This document shows positions 38,870-50,928 of a DNA stretch of 64,000 nt, one piece after another. Source of the stretch: Pseudoxanthomonas mexicana (GTDB taxonomy: Bacteria > Pseudomonadota > Gammaproteobacteria > Xanthomonadales > Xanthomonadaceae). The position numbers were made by a program, and so were the translations under genes. Location: the NCBI RefSeq assembly GCF_010093385.1, contig NZ_PDWV01000013.1, positions 1 through 64,000 on the forward strand, in the 5' to 3' direction. The first letter of the stretch is position 1. Each line of letters begins with the position of its first letter. A model generated the notes under the pieces. It had not been told where the DNA came from. It did not search any database and saw only the letters and a list, made by a program, of their open reading frames with translations.

Positions 38870-41062
38870 ATGTCCAACGTCCTTACCTGGGTCAAATCCC
38901 GCCTTGAGCATCGCGGCGACAGCGAGCACGGCCAGGCGCTGATCCGTGTCGCGCTGATTTCCATCATCCTGGTCTACGCGCTGCTGCCCTCGTCGCGCGC
39001 GGCGCTGCCCGCTGACGAATACTCCATCGTCCTGACCATCATCGTCTCGGGCTTGGTCAACGGCCTGGGCATCATTGCCTGGCTGTTGGTGCAGCCGGGC
39101 AAGTCGCACGTGCGGCGCGGGCTGGGCATGATCGCCGACTACGGCCTGCTGGCCGCCGCGATGAACGGCATGGGCGAGCCGCTGTCGTGGGCCTACGTGG
39201 TGCTGATGTGGATCACCGTGGGCAACGGTCTGCGCTATGGCAACCGCTACCTGGTGGTCGCGGTCACCATGGCCAGCACGGCTTTCGCCGCCGGGGTGTG
39301 GATGAACGATTATTGGCGCGCCAACGCCACCCTCGGCGTCGGCCTGGTGCTGGGCCTGATCGCCGTGCCCATGTACCTGTCAGGCCTGCTGCGGGACCTG
39401 ACCCGCGCCACCGACGAAGCGCGTCGCGCCAACGAGGCCAAGAGCCGCTTCCTGGCCAACATGAGCCACGAGTTCCGCACGCCCCTGAACGGCCTGGCCG
39501 GCATGTCGGAACTGCTGGCCACCACGCGCCTGGACACCGAACAGCGCGAATGCCTGTCCACCATCCAGGCCTCCACCCGCACCCTGCTGGGCCTGGTGGA
39601 AGACGTGCTGGACATTTCCGCGATCGAGGCGGGCAAGGTCAAGCTGAACGTCGTCGAGTTCTCTCCGCGCGAGCTGGTGGAGAGCATCGGCCTGATCCTG
39701 ATGCCGCAGGCGCGCGGCAAGCAGGTGCGCTACGAAGGGCGGGTGGACGACGCCATTCCGGCCAAGCTGCGGGGCGACGCGGGTCACCTGCGCCAGGTCC
39801 TGCTGAACCTCGCGGGAAATGCGGTCAAGTTCACCGACGAAGGCGAGGTGCGCCTAACAGTGGCACCTACGCTGGTGGACGGCCAGCACCTGCGCCTGCG
39901 TTTCACCGTCACCGACACCGGGATCGGCATCCCCGTGGCGTTGCGCGAGCGCCTGTTCGAGGCGTTCGAACAGGCGGACGGCAGCCTGTCGCGCCGCTAC
40001 GGCGGCACGGGGCTGGGGACGACCATCGCCAAGGGTCTCACCGAGGCGATGGGCGGCACCATCGGCTTCGAGAGCAACGAGCAGCGCGGCAGCTGCTTCT
40101 GGGTCGAGCTGCCGTTCGACGCGGTCCCGGAGCGCGTCATCGTGCCCGCCGTGCAGGGCCACGCCGAATGGCTGGAGGAAACGCCGGATACGGCCAGCGC
40201 CGAGAACATCATCGCGTTCTCGGACCCGTTCCTGCGCCACCGCGCGCGCGTGCGCAGCATGCAGATCCTGGTGGCCGACGACCACGAGGCCAACCGCATG
40301 GTCGTGCAGCGCCTGCTGCAGAAGGCAGGGCACCGCATCACCTGCGTCAACGGCGGCGAAGAGGTGCTGGACGCGCTGGAATCCTCGTCCTACGACGCGG
40401 TCATCTGCGACCTGCACATGCCGGGCTTGAGCGGCCTGGACCTGCTCAAGCAGCTCCGCGTGATGGAAGCGGGCAGCGGCAGCCGCACCCCGGTACTGAT
40501 CCTGAGCGCCGATGTCACGCCCGAGGCGATCCAGCGGTGCGAGCAGGCGGGCGCGCGCGCATTCCTCGCCAAACCGGTGGTCGCGACCCGGCTGCTGGAG
40601 GCGCTGGCCGACGTGGCCACGTCGGGTCGCGTGGCCGCGACGACGGTTTCGAACACGCCCGTGCGGCCGGAGGTGTCCGACGGTGTGCTGGACGTCAGCG
40701 TGCTGGACGAACTCACTGCCTTGGGCATGGGGGACGCGTTTGAACGGGAATTCATCGAGCAGTGCCTCAACGACGCCGATGGCTGCATCGGCGCCATGGC
40801 CCATGCGATGGAGCGGGGCGACGGCGAACATCTGCGCGAACATGCGCATGCATTGAAAGGCGTGGCCAGCAATCTGGGGTTGGTGAAGCTGGCGGCGGCC
40901 GCAGGCGAGATCATGGGCCTCGCCGACTGGCAGATCTCGCGCGAATGGCGCCACCGCCTGGCCGCGCTCAACTCCCACCTGAGCCATGGCCGCGCGGCAC
41001 TCGATGCGCGGCAGCGCGTGCGCGGCGCGGCGGAGAAGGGCGGCGAAGGCTCCTCGTCCTGA
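38870..41062 (+). CDS. rpfC: Hybrid sensor histidine kinase RpfC (DSF sensor)
   Basis: Protein of 730 residues. Five or so N-terminal membrane helices (about 22-175) form the short DSF input region. The kinase core contains His200 (ANMSHEFRTPLNG), the N box (NLAGNAVKF), DTGIGI and GGTGLGTTIAKGL. A receiver domain follows (ILVADDHEANRMVV, Asp in VICDLHMPG), then an HPt domain with His in REHAHALKGVASN. RpfC phosphorylates RpfG when DSF binds; in Xanthomonas its receiver also sequesters RpfF at low cell density. It is convergent with rpfF across 187 nt, where no T-run terminator is seen. Confidence 0.95.
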   Translation: MSNVLTWVKSRLEHRGDSEHGQALIRVALISIILVYALLPSSRAALPADEYSIVLTIIVSGLVNGLGIIAWLLVQPGKSHVRRGLGMIADYGLLAAAMNGMGEPLSWAYVVLMWITVGNGLRYGNRYLVVAVTMASTAFAAGVWMNDYWRANATLGVGLVLGLIAVPMYLSGLLRDLTRATDEARRANEAKSRFLANMSHEFRTPLNGLAGMSELLATTRLDTEQRECLSTIQASTRTLLGLVEDVLDISAIEAGKVKLNVVEFSPRELVESIGLILMPQARGKQVRYEGRVDDAIPAKLRGDAGHLRQVLLNLAGNAVKFTDEGEVRLTVAPTLVDGQHLRLRFTVTDTGIGIPVALRERLFEAFEQADGSLSRRYGGTGLGTTIAKGLTEAMGGTIGFESNEQRGSCFWVELPFDAVPERVIVPAVQGHAEWLEETPDTASAENIIAFSDPFLRHRARVRSMQILVADDHEANRMVVQRLLQKAGHRITCVNGGEEVLDALESSSYDAVICDLHMPGLSGLDLLKQLRVMEAGSGSRTPVLILSADVTPEAIQRCEQAGARAFLAKPVVATRLLEALADVATSGRVAATTVSNTPVRPEVSDGVLDVSVLDELTALGMGDAFEREFIEQCLNDADGCIGAMAHAMERGDGEHLREHAHALKGVASNLGLVKLAAAAGEIMGLADWQISREWRHRLAALNSHLSHGRAALDARQRVRGAAEKGGEGSSS

Positions 41063-41249
41063 CCGCGCGTGGGACCGTCAGGCGGGTGGCGTGAGCGCGA
41101 TCCGGAGGGGTATCTCACCGGGCACCGGCAGAAAGCCAGGCCCGTGGCGAGTACGGTGTCCCGGACTCGCCCTTGAAGGCGCCTGCGCGCGCTCCAACCC
41201 CTGATGCCCCTGTAGTCCCCTGTACTTGCAGCAGACGTGCGGGTGCCGC

Positions 41250-42116
41250 TCAGGCAGCGCGGATGGAGCGCTTTTCCTGGGCGCGGACGATGCGCTCCAT
41301 CATCTTCAGCGACTTGTCGCCCAGCGTCAGGGCCGTATCCACCCAGACTTCGGTGATGCCCATCAGCTCGTCGTAGCCGACCGGCTGCGCCAGGTTGCGG
41401 CAGGCATTCAGCGCCAGGTGCGCATGGGGTGAACGGCGCTGCTTGTCGATGATCGTCTGCACGGCCGCCGCTCCCTGGCCCTTCGGCACCAGCACGTCCA
41501 CCACGCCCATCTTGTACAGCTCGTCGCTGGTGTAGATGTTGCCCTCCAGGATGATCCGCTCGGCGACCTGCGGCGACACGCGCTTGCACAGGAAGGAATA
41601 GGCGCCCATGCCCGGGAACAGGCCGAACAGCACTTCCGGCAGGCCCATGTCCACGCCTTCTTCGGCCACGATGGTGTGGCAGGACAGCGCGATCTCCAGG
41701 CCGCCGCCCAGCGCGTCGCCCTGGATCAGCGCAATGGTGCGTACGTCGCCGCCCAGGCCGGTGTTGAGATGATGCACGCCGTCGATGCAGCGACGCGCAT
41801 AGCTGAGCAGGCGGTCGCGGGTGTTCTCGCGGATCAGCTGCGAAAACAGTTCGAGATCGCCGCCGAGGTTGAAGGCGCTGGCATCGGACGCCACGACGAG
41901 GTGGCGCAGCTTGCCCGGCTGGCGCTGCGATTCGCGCAGGGGGATCGAGTTCATGAAGCTCAGCACGTCGTCGAGCATCTGGCTGCGGAAGCACGGACGC
42001 ACGCCGGGCGCTACGTCCGAATGCATGTACATCCAGTGGGCATCGCCGCTGGGTTCGGACTCGACGCGGATGGTCGGGAAGGAACGGGTGCGCTGCAGTT
42101 TTTCGACGTTGTTCAT
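41250..42116 (-). CDS. rpfF: DSF synthase RpfF (enoyl-CoA hydratase family)
   Basis: Protein of 288 residues from the ATG at 42116 (AAGGAG 8 nt upstream). It is a crotonase-fold enzyme making the diffusible signal factor, cis-11-methyl-2-dodecenoic acid in Xanthomonas, from acyl-ACP by dehydration and thioester cleavage. The two catalytic glutamates of Xanthomonas RpfF are at the same positions, Glu141 (GGGLEIALSC) and Glu161 (GLPEVLFGLFPGMGAY). It lies downstream of rpfB but is separated by a terminator, so it probably has its own promoter in 42117-42331. The exact DSF species cannot be told. Confidence 0.95.
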   Translation of the reverse strand: MNNVEKLQRTRSFPTIRVESEPSGDAHWMYMHSDVAPGVRPCFRSQMLDDVLSFMNSIPLRESQRQPGKLRHLVVASDASAFNLGGDLELFSQLIRENTRDRLLSYARRCIDGVHHLNTGLGGDVRTIALIQGDALGGGLEIALSCHTIVAEEGVDMGLPEVLFGLFPGMGAYSFLCKRVSPQVAERIILEGNIYTSDELYKMGVVDVLVPKGQGAAAVQTIIDKQRRSPHAHLALNACRNLAQPVGYDELMGITEVWVDTALTLGDKSLKMMERIVRAQEKRSIRAA

Positions 42117-42331
42117 GGAGAGCTCCTTGGAGGGGTTTCTTGCCCGCGCGGCAGGGGAAAGCGGGTGACGGATTAATGTGACGCAGGTGGCATCACGCGC
42201 CGATCCTACACCTGAACGAATAATTAAAATCCAGTGCACACGCGCGCTTGCGGCAAGATGCCGGGGGCAGGAAGGCTTCAGTCTCGATATTTGTGACGAA
42301 CGTCTAGAATCCACCGCTAAAGTCCTGAACC

Positions 42332-42362
42332 AAAAGAAAAAGGCCGGCACAGGGCCGGCCTT
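42332..42362 (-). terminator. Rho-independent terminator after rpfB
   Basis: On the minus strand AAGGCCGGC and GCCGGCCTT form a perfect 9-bp stem around CCTGT, followed by TTTTCTTTT. It lies between rpfB and rpfF and should limit read-through from rpfB into rpfF. Confidence 0.85.
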
Positions 42363-42383
42363 CTCCATAAAGCTGAACAGGGA

Positions 42384-44063
42384 TCAGCCGGCCTTGGCGG
42401 GTTCGCGCAGTTCCTTGCGCAGGATCTTGCCCACGTTGGTCTTCGGCAGTTCCGTGCGGAACTCCACGTAGCGGGGCTGCTTGTAGCCGGTGAGGTTGTG
42501 GCGGCAGTACGCCTTGATCTGCTCGACCGGGAGCGACGGGTCCTTCTTCACGATGAAGACCTTCACCGCCTCACCGGACTTGTCGTCAGGCACGCCCACC
42601 GCCGCCACCTCCAGCACGCCGTCCAGGCCGGCAATCACGTCTTCCACCTCGTTCGGGTACACGTTGAAGCCGGACACCAGGATCATGTCCTTCTTGCGGT
42701 CGACGATGTAGAAGAAGCCGTTCTCGTCCATCTTCGCCATGTCGCCGGTGTGCAGCCAGCCTTCGGCGTCCATAACCTTCGCCGTCTCCTCGGGACGCTG
42801 CCAGTAACCCTTCATCACCTGCGGACCCTTGATGCACAGCTCGCCCACTTCGCCGAGCGGCACGATGTTGCCGTCGTCGTCCTTCAGGCAGGCATCGGTG
42901 GACGGCACCGGCAGGCCGATCGCGCCGTTGTAGTCGTGCAGGTTCATCGGGTTGATGCAGGCCGCCGGCGAGGTCTCGGTCAGGCCGTAGGCCTCGACCA
43001 GGGTCACCCCGGTGACCTTCTTCCACTTCTCGGCGACCGCCCGCTGCACGGCCATGCCGCCGCCGAGCGTCATCTTGAGGTTGGAGAAATCCACCTCATC
43101 GAAGCCGGGCGTGTTGAGCAGGCCATTGAACAGCGTGTTGACGCCGGTGATGGCGGTGAAGCGCGTGGCCTTCAGTTCCTTGACGAAGCCCGGCATGTCG
43201 CGCGGATTGGTGATCAGGTGGTTCAGGCCGCCCAGCTTCATGAAGACCAAGCAGTTCGCCGTCAGGGCGAAGATGTGGTACAGCGGCAACGCGGTGATGA
43301 TCACTTCGTTGCCGTAGTCCAGGCCGGTACCGACCCACACGCCGGCCTGCTGCATGTTGGCCACCAGGTTGCGGTGCGTGAGCATCGCGCCCTTGGCCAC
43401 GCCGGTGGTGCCGCCGGTGTACTGCAGGAAAGCGATGTCGCCGGAATCGATGTCGACGTCGGGCAGGGCATGCAACTGGCCCAGGGTCAGCGTGTCCTTG
43501 AAGCGCACCGCGCCCGTGATGTCGTAGTCGGGCACCATCTTCTTCACGTACTTCAGCACGAAGTTGACGATGGCGCCCTTGGGGAATCCGACCAGGTCGC
43601 CCAGCGCCGTGGTGATGACCTGCCTGACCTGGGTGCCGGCGAGGGCCTCCTGCGCGGTCTTGCCGAAGTTGTCCACCACCAGCAGCACGCTGGCGCCGGA
43701 ATCCACCAACTGGTGCTTCAGCTCGCGCGGCGTGTACATCGGATTGACGTTGACCACCGTCAGGCCCGCGCGCAGCACGCCGAAGATGGCGATGGGATAC
43801 TGCAGGCAGTTGGGCATCATGATGGCGACGCGGTCGCCCTTCTTGAGCTTCAGCTCCCCAAGCAGGTACGCCGCGAACTGGCGGCTGAGCTTGTCGATCT
43901 CGCCGTAGGTCAGGGTCTTGCCGAAGTTGCGGAACGCGGGGCGGTCGCGATATTTGCTGATCGCCTCATCGAAGACGGACACGATGGAGCGGTACTGCTC
44001 CAGGTCCACTTCGTGGGGCACGCCTTGCGGGTAACTCTTGAACCACGGACGTTCCTGACTCAT
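42384..44063 (-). CDS. rpfB: Long-chain fatty acyl-CoA ligase RpfB (FadD)
   Basis: Protein of 559 residues from the ATG at 44063 (GGAGGGAG upstream). It is an AMP-forming acyl-CoA synthetase: P-loop YTGGTTGVAKGAMLTHRNL, VEAYGLTETSPAACINP, the adenylate signature GWLHTGDMAKMDENGFFYIV and the lysine region ELPKTNVGKILRKEL. In Xanthomonas RpfB activates free fatty acids and takes part in DSF turnover. It is upstream of rpfF in the same direction but separated by a terminator. Confidence 0.94.
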   Translation of the reverse strand: MSQERPWFKSYPQGVPHEVDLEQYRSIVSVFDEAISKYRDRPAFRNFGKTLTYGEIDKLSRQFAAYLLGELKLKKGDRVAIMMPNCLQYPIAIFGVLRAGLTVVNVNPMYTPRELKHQLVDSGASVLLVVDNFGKTAQEALAGTQVRQVITTALGDLVGFPKGAIVNFVLKYVKKMVPDYDITGAVRFKDTLTLGQLHALPDVDIDSGDIAFLQYTGGTTGVAKGAMLTHRNLVANMQQAGVWVGTGLDYGNEVIITALPLYHIFALTANCLVFMKLGGLNHLITNPRDMPGFVKELKATRFTAITGVNTLFNGLLNTPGFDEVDFSNLKMTLGGGMAVQRAVAEKWKKVTGVTLVEAYGLTETSPAACINPMNLHDYNGAIGLPVPSTDACLKDDDGNIVPLGEVGELCIKGPQVMKGYWQRPEETAKVMDAEGWLHTGDMAKMDENGFFYIVDRKKDMILVSGFNVYPNEVEDVIAGLDGVLEVAAVGVPDDKSGEAVKVFIVKKDPSLPVEQIKAYCRHNLTGYKQPRYVEFRTELPKTNVGKILRKELREPAKAG

Positions 44064-44178
44064 CGTTCTGCTCCCTCCCCAGGGTCTTCTGGCTTCGTTG
44101 CGGCGTACTGTGGGCCGGCGCCCGGTCGCGGCGCCTTTCGGGAGCATACCGTTCCGGATGGAAAAGGCGAAGGTTTCG

Positions 44179-44619
44179 ATGGCAGTCACGGAAAAGAAGA
44201 TGCGGGTCGCCGCGCTGGCATTGCTGTTGGGACTGGTGGCGTGCGCACCCGCAGCGCCCGAGCACAGGCTGCGGGCGCGCTTCGGCGAGATGCAGGCGGC
44301 GGTGGAAAAAGGGCAGGCCGGCGACTTCATGGAAGGCGTCAGCCCGGATTTCACGGGCGAGTCCGGGATGGATCGTGCGGCGCTGCACAATCTCCTGCGG
44401 GCGCGCATGCTGGCCGACTCACACTTGGGCGTGACCACCGGACCCTTGGAGGTGGTCGTGCAGGGCGACAACGCATCCGTCGCGTTCGATGTGGTGCTGA
44501 CCGCGGGCAACGGGCGTCTGCTGCCGGATCAGGCACGTGCCTATCGGGTCACGACCGCGTGGCGGACGGAAGACGGTGAGTGGCGCGTCTACCATGCACG
44601 CTGGAACGGCGCGCCTTGA
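44179..44619 (+). CDS. Hypothetical lipoprotein
   Basis: Protein of about 146 residues from the ATG at 44179 (AAGG 6 nt upstream); starts at 44158 and 44200 are possible. The lipobox is clear: MRVAALALLLGLVACAPAAP, with Cys near residue 22. The mature part (HRLRARFGEMQAAVEKGQAG, YRVTTAWRTEDGEWRVYHAR) resembles NTF2-like/DUF4440 folds with a final strand rich in Trp and Tyr. The function is unknown. It is divergent from rpfB and convergent with the next gene, whose stop adjoins its own. Confidence 0.7.
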   Translation: MAVTEKKMRVAALALLLGLVACAPAAPEHRLRARFGEMQAAVEKGQAGDFMEGVSPDFTGESGMDRAALHNLLRARMLADSHLGVTTGPLEVVVQGDNASVAFDVVLTAGNGRLLPDQARAYRVTTAWRTEDGEWRVYHARWNGAP

Positions 44620-45084
44620 TCATTTCACCGGCGTGAGCTTCCCGGGTGTCCAGCGGTAGCGCAGTGTCTTGGCGACGGTGGGACAACAGCGGGGATCGTT
44701 CGGACCAGGCCATTTGGTCTTCAGCTCGATGGTGCCGTTGCGCACCAGCATGCCTTCCACGCTGCCGAGCGGCTCGCCGGTCTCGCCGGCGGGCATATAG
44801 CGCTGTCCTTTGTGCGCCAGCACCGTGACGCCGTGGTGCCAATAGGTGGGGCCCAGCATCGTCCACAGCACGACGACCTCCGCCTCGCCGTCACCATCCC
44901 GGTCGGCCACGGCGATGTCGCCCGCTTCATAGGCTTCCTGCGGGCTCGCGCTGGCCTGCTGTGTGGCCAGGAACTGCTCGGCGATACGCCTGGCCTGGTC
45001 GGCGTCGGGTGGGACGGCGCGTACGTTGGCATGGACGGCGAGCAAGAGGAGCAGGCAGGTGGAACGCAGGACAGGGATTCCCAT
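44620..45084 (-). CDS. Secreted hypothetical protein with a DxDGDG loop
   Basis: Protein of 154 residues with a signal peptide (MGIPVLRSTCLLLLLAVHAN, cleavage after VRA). The segment VADRDGDGEAEVVVLW resembles the calcium-binding loops of FG-GAP/EF-hand-like repeats. Two adjacent cysteines (DPRCCPTVAK) are near the end. No family is recognised. It is divergent from the S9 peptidase gene and tail-to-tail with the lipoprotein gene. Confidence 0.65.
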   Translation of the reverse strand: MGIPVLRSTCLLLLLAVHANVRAVPPDADQARRIAEQFLATQQASASPQEAYEAGDIAVADRDGDGEAEVVVLWTMLGPTYWHHGVTVLAHKGQRYMPAGETGEPLGSVEGMLVRNGTIELKTKWPGPNDPRCCPTVAKTLRYRWTPGKLTPVK

Positions 45085-45229
45085 AGCGGCGTCTCGGTTG
45101 ACCTCCGACGAAGGCCTTCAACGCCCAGAACGCCGTAAGCGCGCCCAACCGGCAAACTTCCCGTGCGTGGTCTTGCCTTGGCAGGGGAGGAGCCATGATG
45201 ATCGGCTCGTCCAAATGGGGAAACCGCTC

Positions 45230-47686
45230 ATGCCGATTCGCTGGAAACTCTTGGCGTGCCTGTGGCTGGCCGCTGGAAATGCCCTCGCGCAGGACGCGCT
45301 GCCGTACCAGACGCCCCCCGCCGAGATCCTGCAGCTCGCCGACGTGCAGCGCCCGCCCACCGTTGGGACGGACAGCCGCAAGCAGCGCCTGGTACTGTTT
45401 TACCGCGATACGTTCAAGTCGCTGGCGGAACTGTCCGACGAGGAGCTCCGTCTCGGTGGCCTACGGGTCAATCCGCGCACCAACATCGCCAGCACCACGA
45501 CCTACTACAACCACGTGCAGGTGCAGGAACTGCAGGACGGAAGCGCGCGGCATGTGACGGGATTGCCGGCCTCGCCGCGTCTGGCGAATTTCACCTGGTC
45601 GCCCGACGAACGCCGGCTGGCATTCACGCACACGACACGGACCGGTGTGGAAGCGTGGGTGATGGAACTCGCGACCGCACATGCTACACGCCTGACGGAA
45701 GCCCGCGTCAACGCCAATGTCGGCAATCCGCTCACGTGGTTCCGCGACAACCAGGCGTTGCTGGTCCGTATGTTGCCCTCACAGCGCCCGGCGTTGCTCG
45801 ACACTTCGCGCGCCGTCCCGACGGGACCGACGGTTTCGGTAAGCGATGGCAGCAAGGCCCAGAACCGCACCTATCAGGACTTACTGAAGAACCCCTCGGA
45901 CGAAAGCAATTTCGCCGTGCTTGCCACCTCCGAACTGCACCGAGTGCCGTTGAAGGGGCGCGCCACACTCTGGCGCGCGGCGGCCATGTACACCGGGGAG
46001 TCGTTCTCGCCGGACGGCCGCTATGTATTGCTGCACACGCTGAAGAAGCCGTTCTCCTACTTGGTGCCCTATGGCCGCTTCCCTTACCGTGCGGAAGTGG
46101 TGGAAACCACGGGCAAGCCGGTGGTGACCGTCGTCGATGCTCCCTTGGCGGAGAACCTGCCGAAGGGCTTCATGGCCGTGCGCGCGGGGCGTCGCGACAT
46201 CGAATGGCGCGCCGACCAACCCGCGACCTTGGTCTGGGCAGAGGCGCTCGACAAAGGCGACCCGGCGAATGAAGTGCCGTTCCGCGACGAAGCCTTTGCC
46301 TGGCAGGCGCCGTTCTCCGGCACGCCGCAATCGCTGTTCAAGACCGTCGACCGCGTGCAGGGCATCCTGTGGGGCGACGACACGCATGCGATCGTCACCG
46401 ACTACTGGTGGAATACGCGCCACATCCGGACCTACGTGCTGGATCCGTCGAAGCCGGGTGCGCCACTGCGCGAACTCTTCAGTCGCAGCTACCAGGATCA
46501 ATACAGCGATCCGGGCCAGTTCGAGACGCGGAAGAATGCAGCCGGCGAGACCGTCCTTGCACTGGATAATGGGCAGGTGCACCTGATCGGCGAAGGTTTC
46601 ACGCCCGAGGGTCAATTCCCCTTCATCGACAGGATGGAACTGGCCACCGGCGAGAAGAAGCGCCTGTACACGTCGAGGCTGGAAGGCCAGAAGGAAAGCA
46701 TCCAGGCGCTGCTGGATCTGCAGCAGGGCACGGTACTGGTACGCATCGAATCGCCGACCGAGTTCCCTAACTATTACGTTCGTCACCTGAAGCAGCGGAT
46801 CGCACCCGTGCCGGTGACGCGCTTCGAGAATCCGTTCAAGGCGCTGCAGGGCGTCTACAAGGAAGTCCTCACGTACACGCGAGCGGACGGCCTGCCGCTG
46901 ACCGGTACGCTGTACCTGCCGGCCGGCTACGACCGCGAGGCCAGGCGCGAGAAGCTGCCGCTGGTGATGTGGGCGTATCCCACCGAGTACAAGGACCGCG
47001 ACAGCGCCGGCCAGAACACCACCAATCCTAACGAGTTCATCTTCCCGAGCTACGGCTCGCCTGTGTACTGGGTCGCGCGCGGCTATGCCGTGCTCGATGA
47101 TGCCGCGTTCCCGATCGTGGGCGAGGGCAAGGACGAGCCGAATGACACCTTCATCAAGCAGCTGGTGGCCAACGCAAAGGCGGCGATAGACGCCGTCGAC
47201 GGCCTCGGCTACATCGACCGTTCGCGCGTGGCCGTGGGGGGGCATTCCTACGGAGCATTCATGACGGCCAACCTGCTGACGCATTCTGACTTGTTCGCGG
47301 CCGGCATTGCGCGCAGCGGCGCTTACAACCGCACGCTGACGCCATTCGGCTTCCAGCAGGAGGAACGCAACTACTGGGAAGCTCCCAGCGTCTACAACGA
47401 CATGTCGCCCTTCATGCACGTGGACAAGATGAAGACGCCGCTGCTGCTGGTGCATGGCGAGGCCGACAACAATTCCGGCACGTTTACCATGCAGAGTGAG
47501 CGTTACTTCAATGCGCTCAAGGGCTTCGGCGCGCCGGCGCGACTGGTGCTGCTACCGAAGGAGAGCCACGGCTACGCAGCGAAAGAATCGGTGCTGCACC
47601 TGCTGTGGGAACAGGACCAGTGGCTGGAGCGCTACGTGAAGAACAAGGGGCAGGCCACCGGCGCGTCACCAGCGGCCGCTCGCTGA
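45230..47686 (+). CDS. Secreted S9 family peptidase (glutamyl endopeptidase-like)
   Basis: Protein of 818 residues from the ATG at 45230; an ATG at 45215 is possible. The signal peptide is MPIRWKLLACLWLAAGNALA. A large beta-propeller-type N-terminal region precedes the hydrolase domain, with Ser673 (VGGHSYGAFMTANL), Asp746 (VHGEADNNSG) and His780 (PKESHGY). It resembles the S9 peptidases of the glutamyl/prolyl-oligopeptidase type in Xanthomonadaceae and plant chloroplasts. It is the second secreted S9 enzyme in this window; the two differ in length and catalytic surroundings, so they are not recent duplicates. Confidence 0.9.
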   Translation: MPIRWKLLACLWLAAGNALAQDALPYQTPPAEILQLADVQRPPTVGTDSRKQRLVLFYRDTFKSLAELSDEELRLGGLRVNPRTNIASTTTYYNHVQVQELQDGSARHVTGLPASPRLANFTWSPDERRLAFTHTTRTGVEAWVMELATAHATRLTEARVNANVGNPLTWFRDNQALLVRMLPSQRPALLDTSRAVPTGPTVSVSDGSKAQNRTYQDLLKNPSDESNFAVLATSELHRVPLKGRATLWRAAAMYTGESFSPDGRYVLLHTLKKPFSYLVPYGRFPYRAEVVETTGKPVVTVVDAPLAENLPKGFMAVRAGRRDIEWRADQPATLVWAEALDKGDPANEVPFRDEAFAWQAPFSGTPQSLFKTVDRVQGILWGDDTHAIVTDYWWNTRHIRTYVLDPSKPGAPLRELFSRSYQDQYSDPGQFETRKNAAGETVLALDNGQVHLIGEGFTPEGQFPFIDRMELATGEKKRLYTSRLEGQKESIQALLDLQQGTVLVRIESPTEFPNYYVRHLKQRIAPVPVTRFENPFKALQGVYKEVLTYTRADGLPLTGTLYLPAGYDREARREKLPLVMWAYPTEYKDRDSAGQNTTNPNEFIFPSYGSPVYWVARGYAVLDDAAFPIVGEGKDEPNDTFIKQLVANAKAAIDAVDGLGYIDRSRVAVGGHSYGAFMTANLLTHSDLFAAGIARSGAYNRTLTPFGFQQEERNYWEAPSVYNDMSPFMHVDKMKTPLLLVHGEADNNSGTFTMQSERYFNALKGFGAPARLVLLPKESHGYAAKESVLHLLWEQDQWLERYVKNKGQATGASPAAAR

Positions 47687-47705
47687 CGTCGGACGCACCT
47701 GCATG

Positions 47706-47733
47706 AAAAAGGCCGCCCGAGGGCGGCCTTTTT
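47706..47733. terminator. Bidirectional terminator between the S9 peptidase gene and acnA
   Basis: AAAAAGGCCGCCC and GGGCGGCCTTTTT form a perfect 13-bp stem with a minimal apex. The A and T runs at the two sides let it work in both directions for the two convergent genes. Confidence 0.9.
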
Positions 47734-47751
47734 CTTTCCGTGTCAGTGCTG

Positions 47752-50517
<2,766 letters not shown>

Positions 50518-50683
50518 CGCGGAGGCTCCTGTAGCGGGGGAAAAGGGTGCGAGGGCAGCATAAAGCGTCCGTCCCGCGCGTCTTGTCGAGGCTTGCCCGG
50601 ATTATCCGCCAACCCCGGCGCGGGCCGGGACCCGACCAACGGATGGGGTGGCGGACCGGGGAGGCATGCGGTACGTCAATGAA

Positions 50684-50706
50684 AGTATGTATAATTTATC
50701 CATACT
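50684..50706 (+). promoter_or_regulatory. vapB promoter with overlapping palindromic operator
   Basis: AGTATG (50684-50689) and CATACT (50701-50706) form an inverted repeat enclosing a perfect TATAAT -10 hexamer (50690-50695). No good -35 is visible at the right spacing. An operator over the -10 box 16 nt before the antitoxin gene is the usual layout for toxin-antitoxin autoregulation. Confidence 0.65.
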
Positions 50707-50721
50707 CAAGAGGGCGTGACG

Positions 50722-50928
50722 ATGGAAGCCACCGTTGCCGAACGCGGACAGATCACCCTCCCCAAGGCCGTGCGCGATGCGCTGGGCCTGACCAAGGGCA
50801 GCGTGTTGAAGGTCGAGCTGGAAGGTAGCCGCATCGTGTTGCGGAAGAGCGTCGACGACGCGATCTCGCGCGGGCGTGGCAAGTTCGCCCTCGATGCAGA
50901 CGTCGCGAAAGGCGCCGCCAGCGAATGA
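50722..50928 (+). CDS. vapB: AbrB/MazE-type antitoxin (VapB)
   Basis: Protein of 68 residues from the ATG at 50722; a GTG at 50716 is an alternative. It is a swapped-hairpin AbrB domain: TVAERGQITLPKAVRDALGL followed by GSVLKVELEGSRIVLRKS. The C-terminal 20 residues would bind the toxin. It overlaps the PIN-domain gene by 4 nt (ATGA), the standard arrangement of a type II toxin-antitoxin pair. It probably binds the palindrome just upstream. Confidence 0.88.
   Translation: MEATVAERGQITLPKAVRDALGLTKGSVLKVELEGSRIVLRKSVDDAISRGRGKFALDADVAKGAASE

Noticed and set aside
42498-44579. A 693-codon plus-strand frame opposite rpfB
   Set aside because: rpfB on the minus strand has all acyl-CoA synthetase motifs; the opposite frame is His/Gln/Arg-rich and matches nothing.
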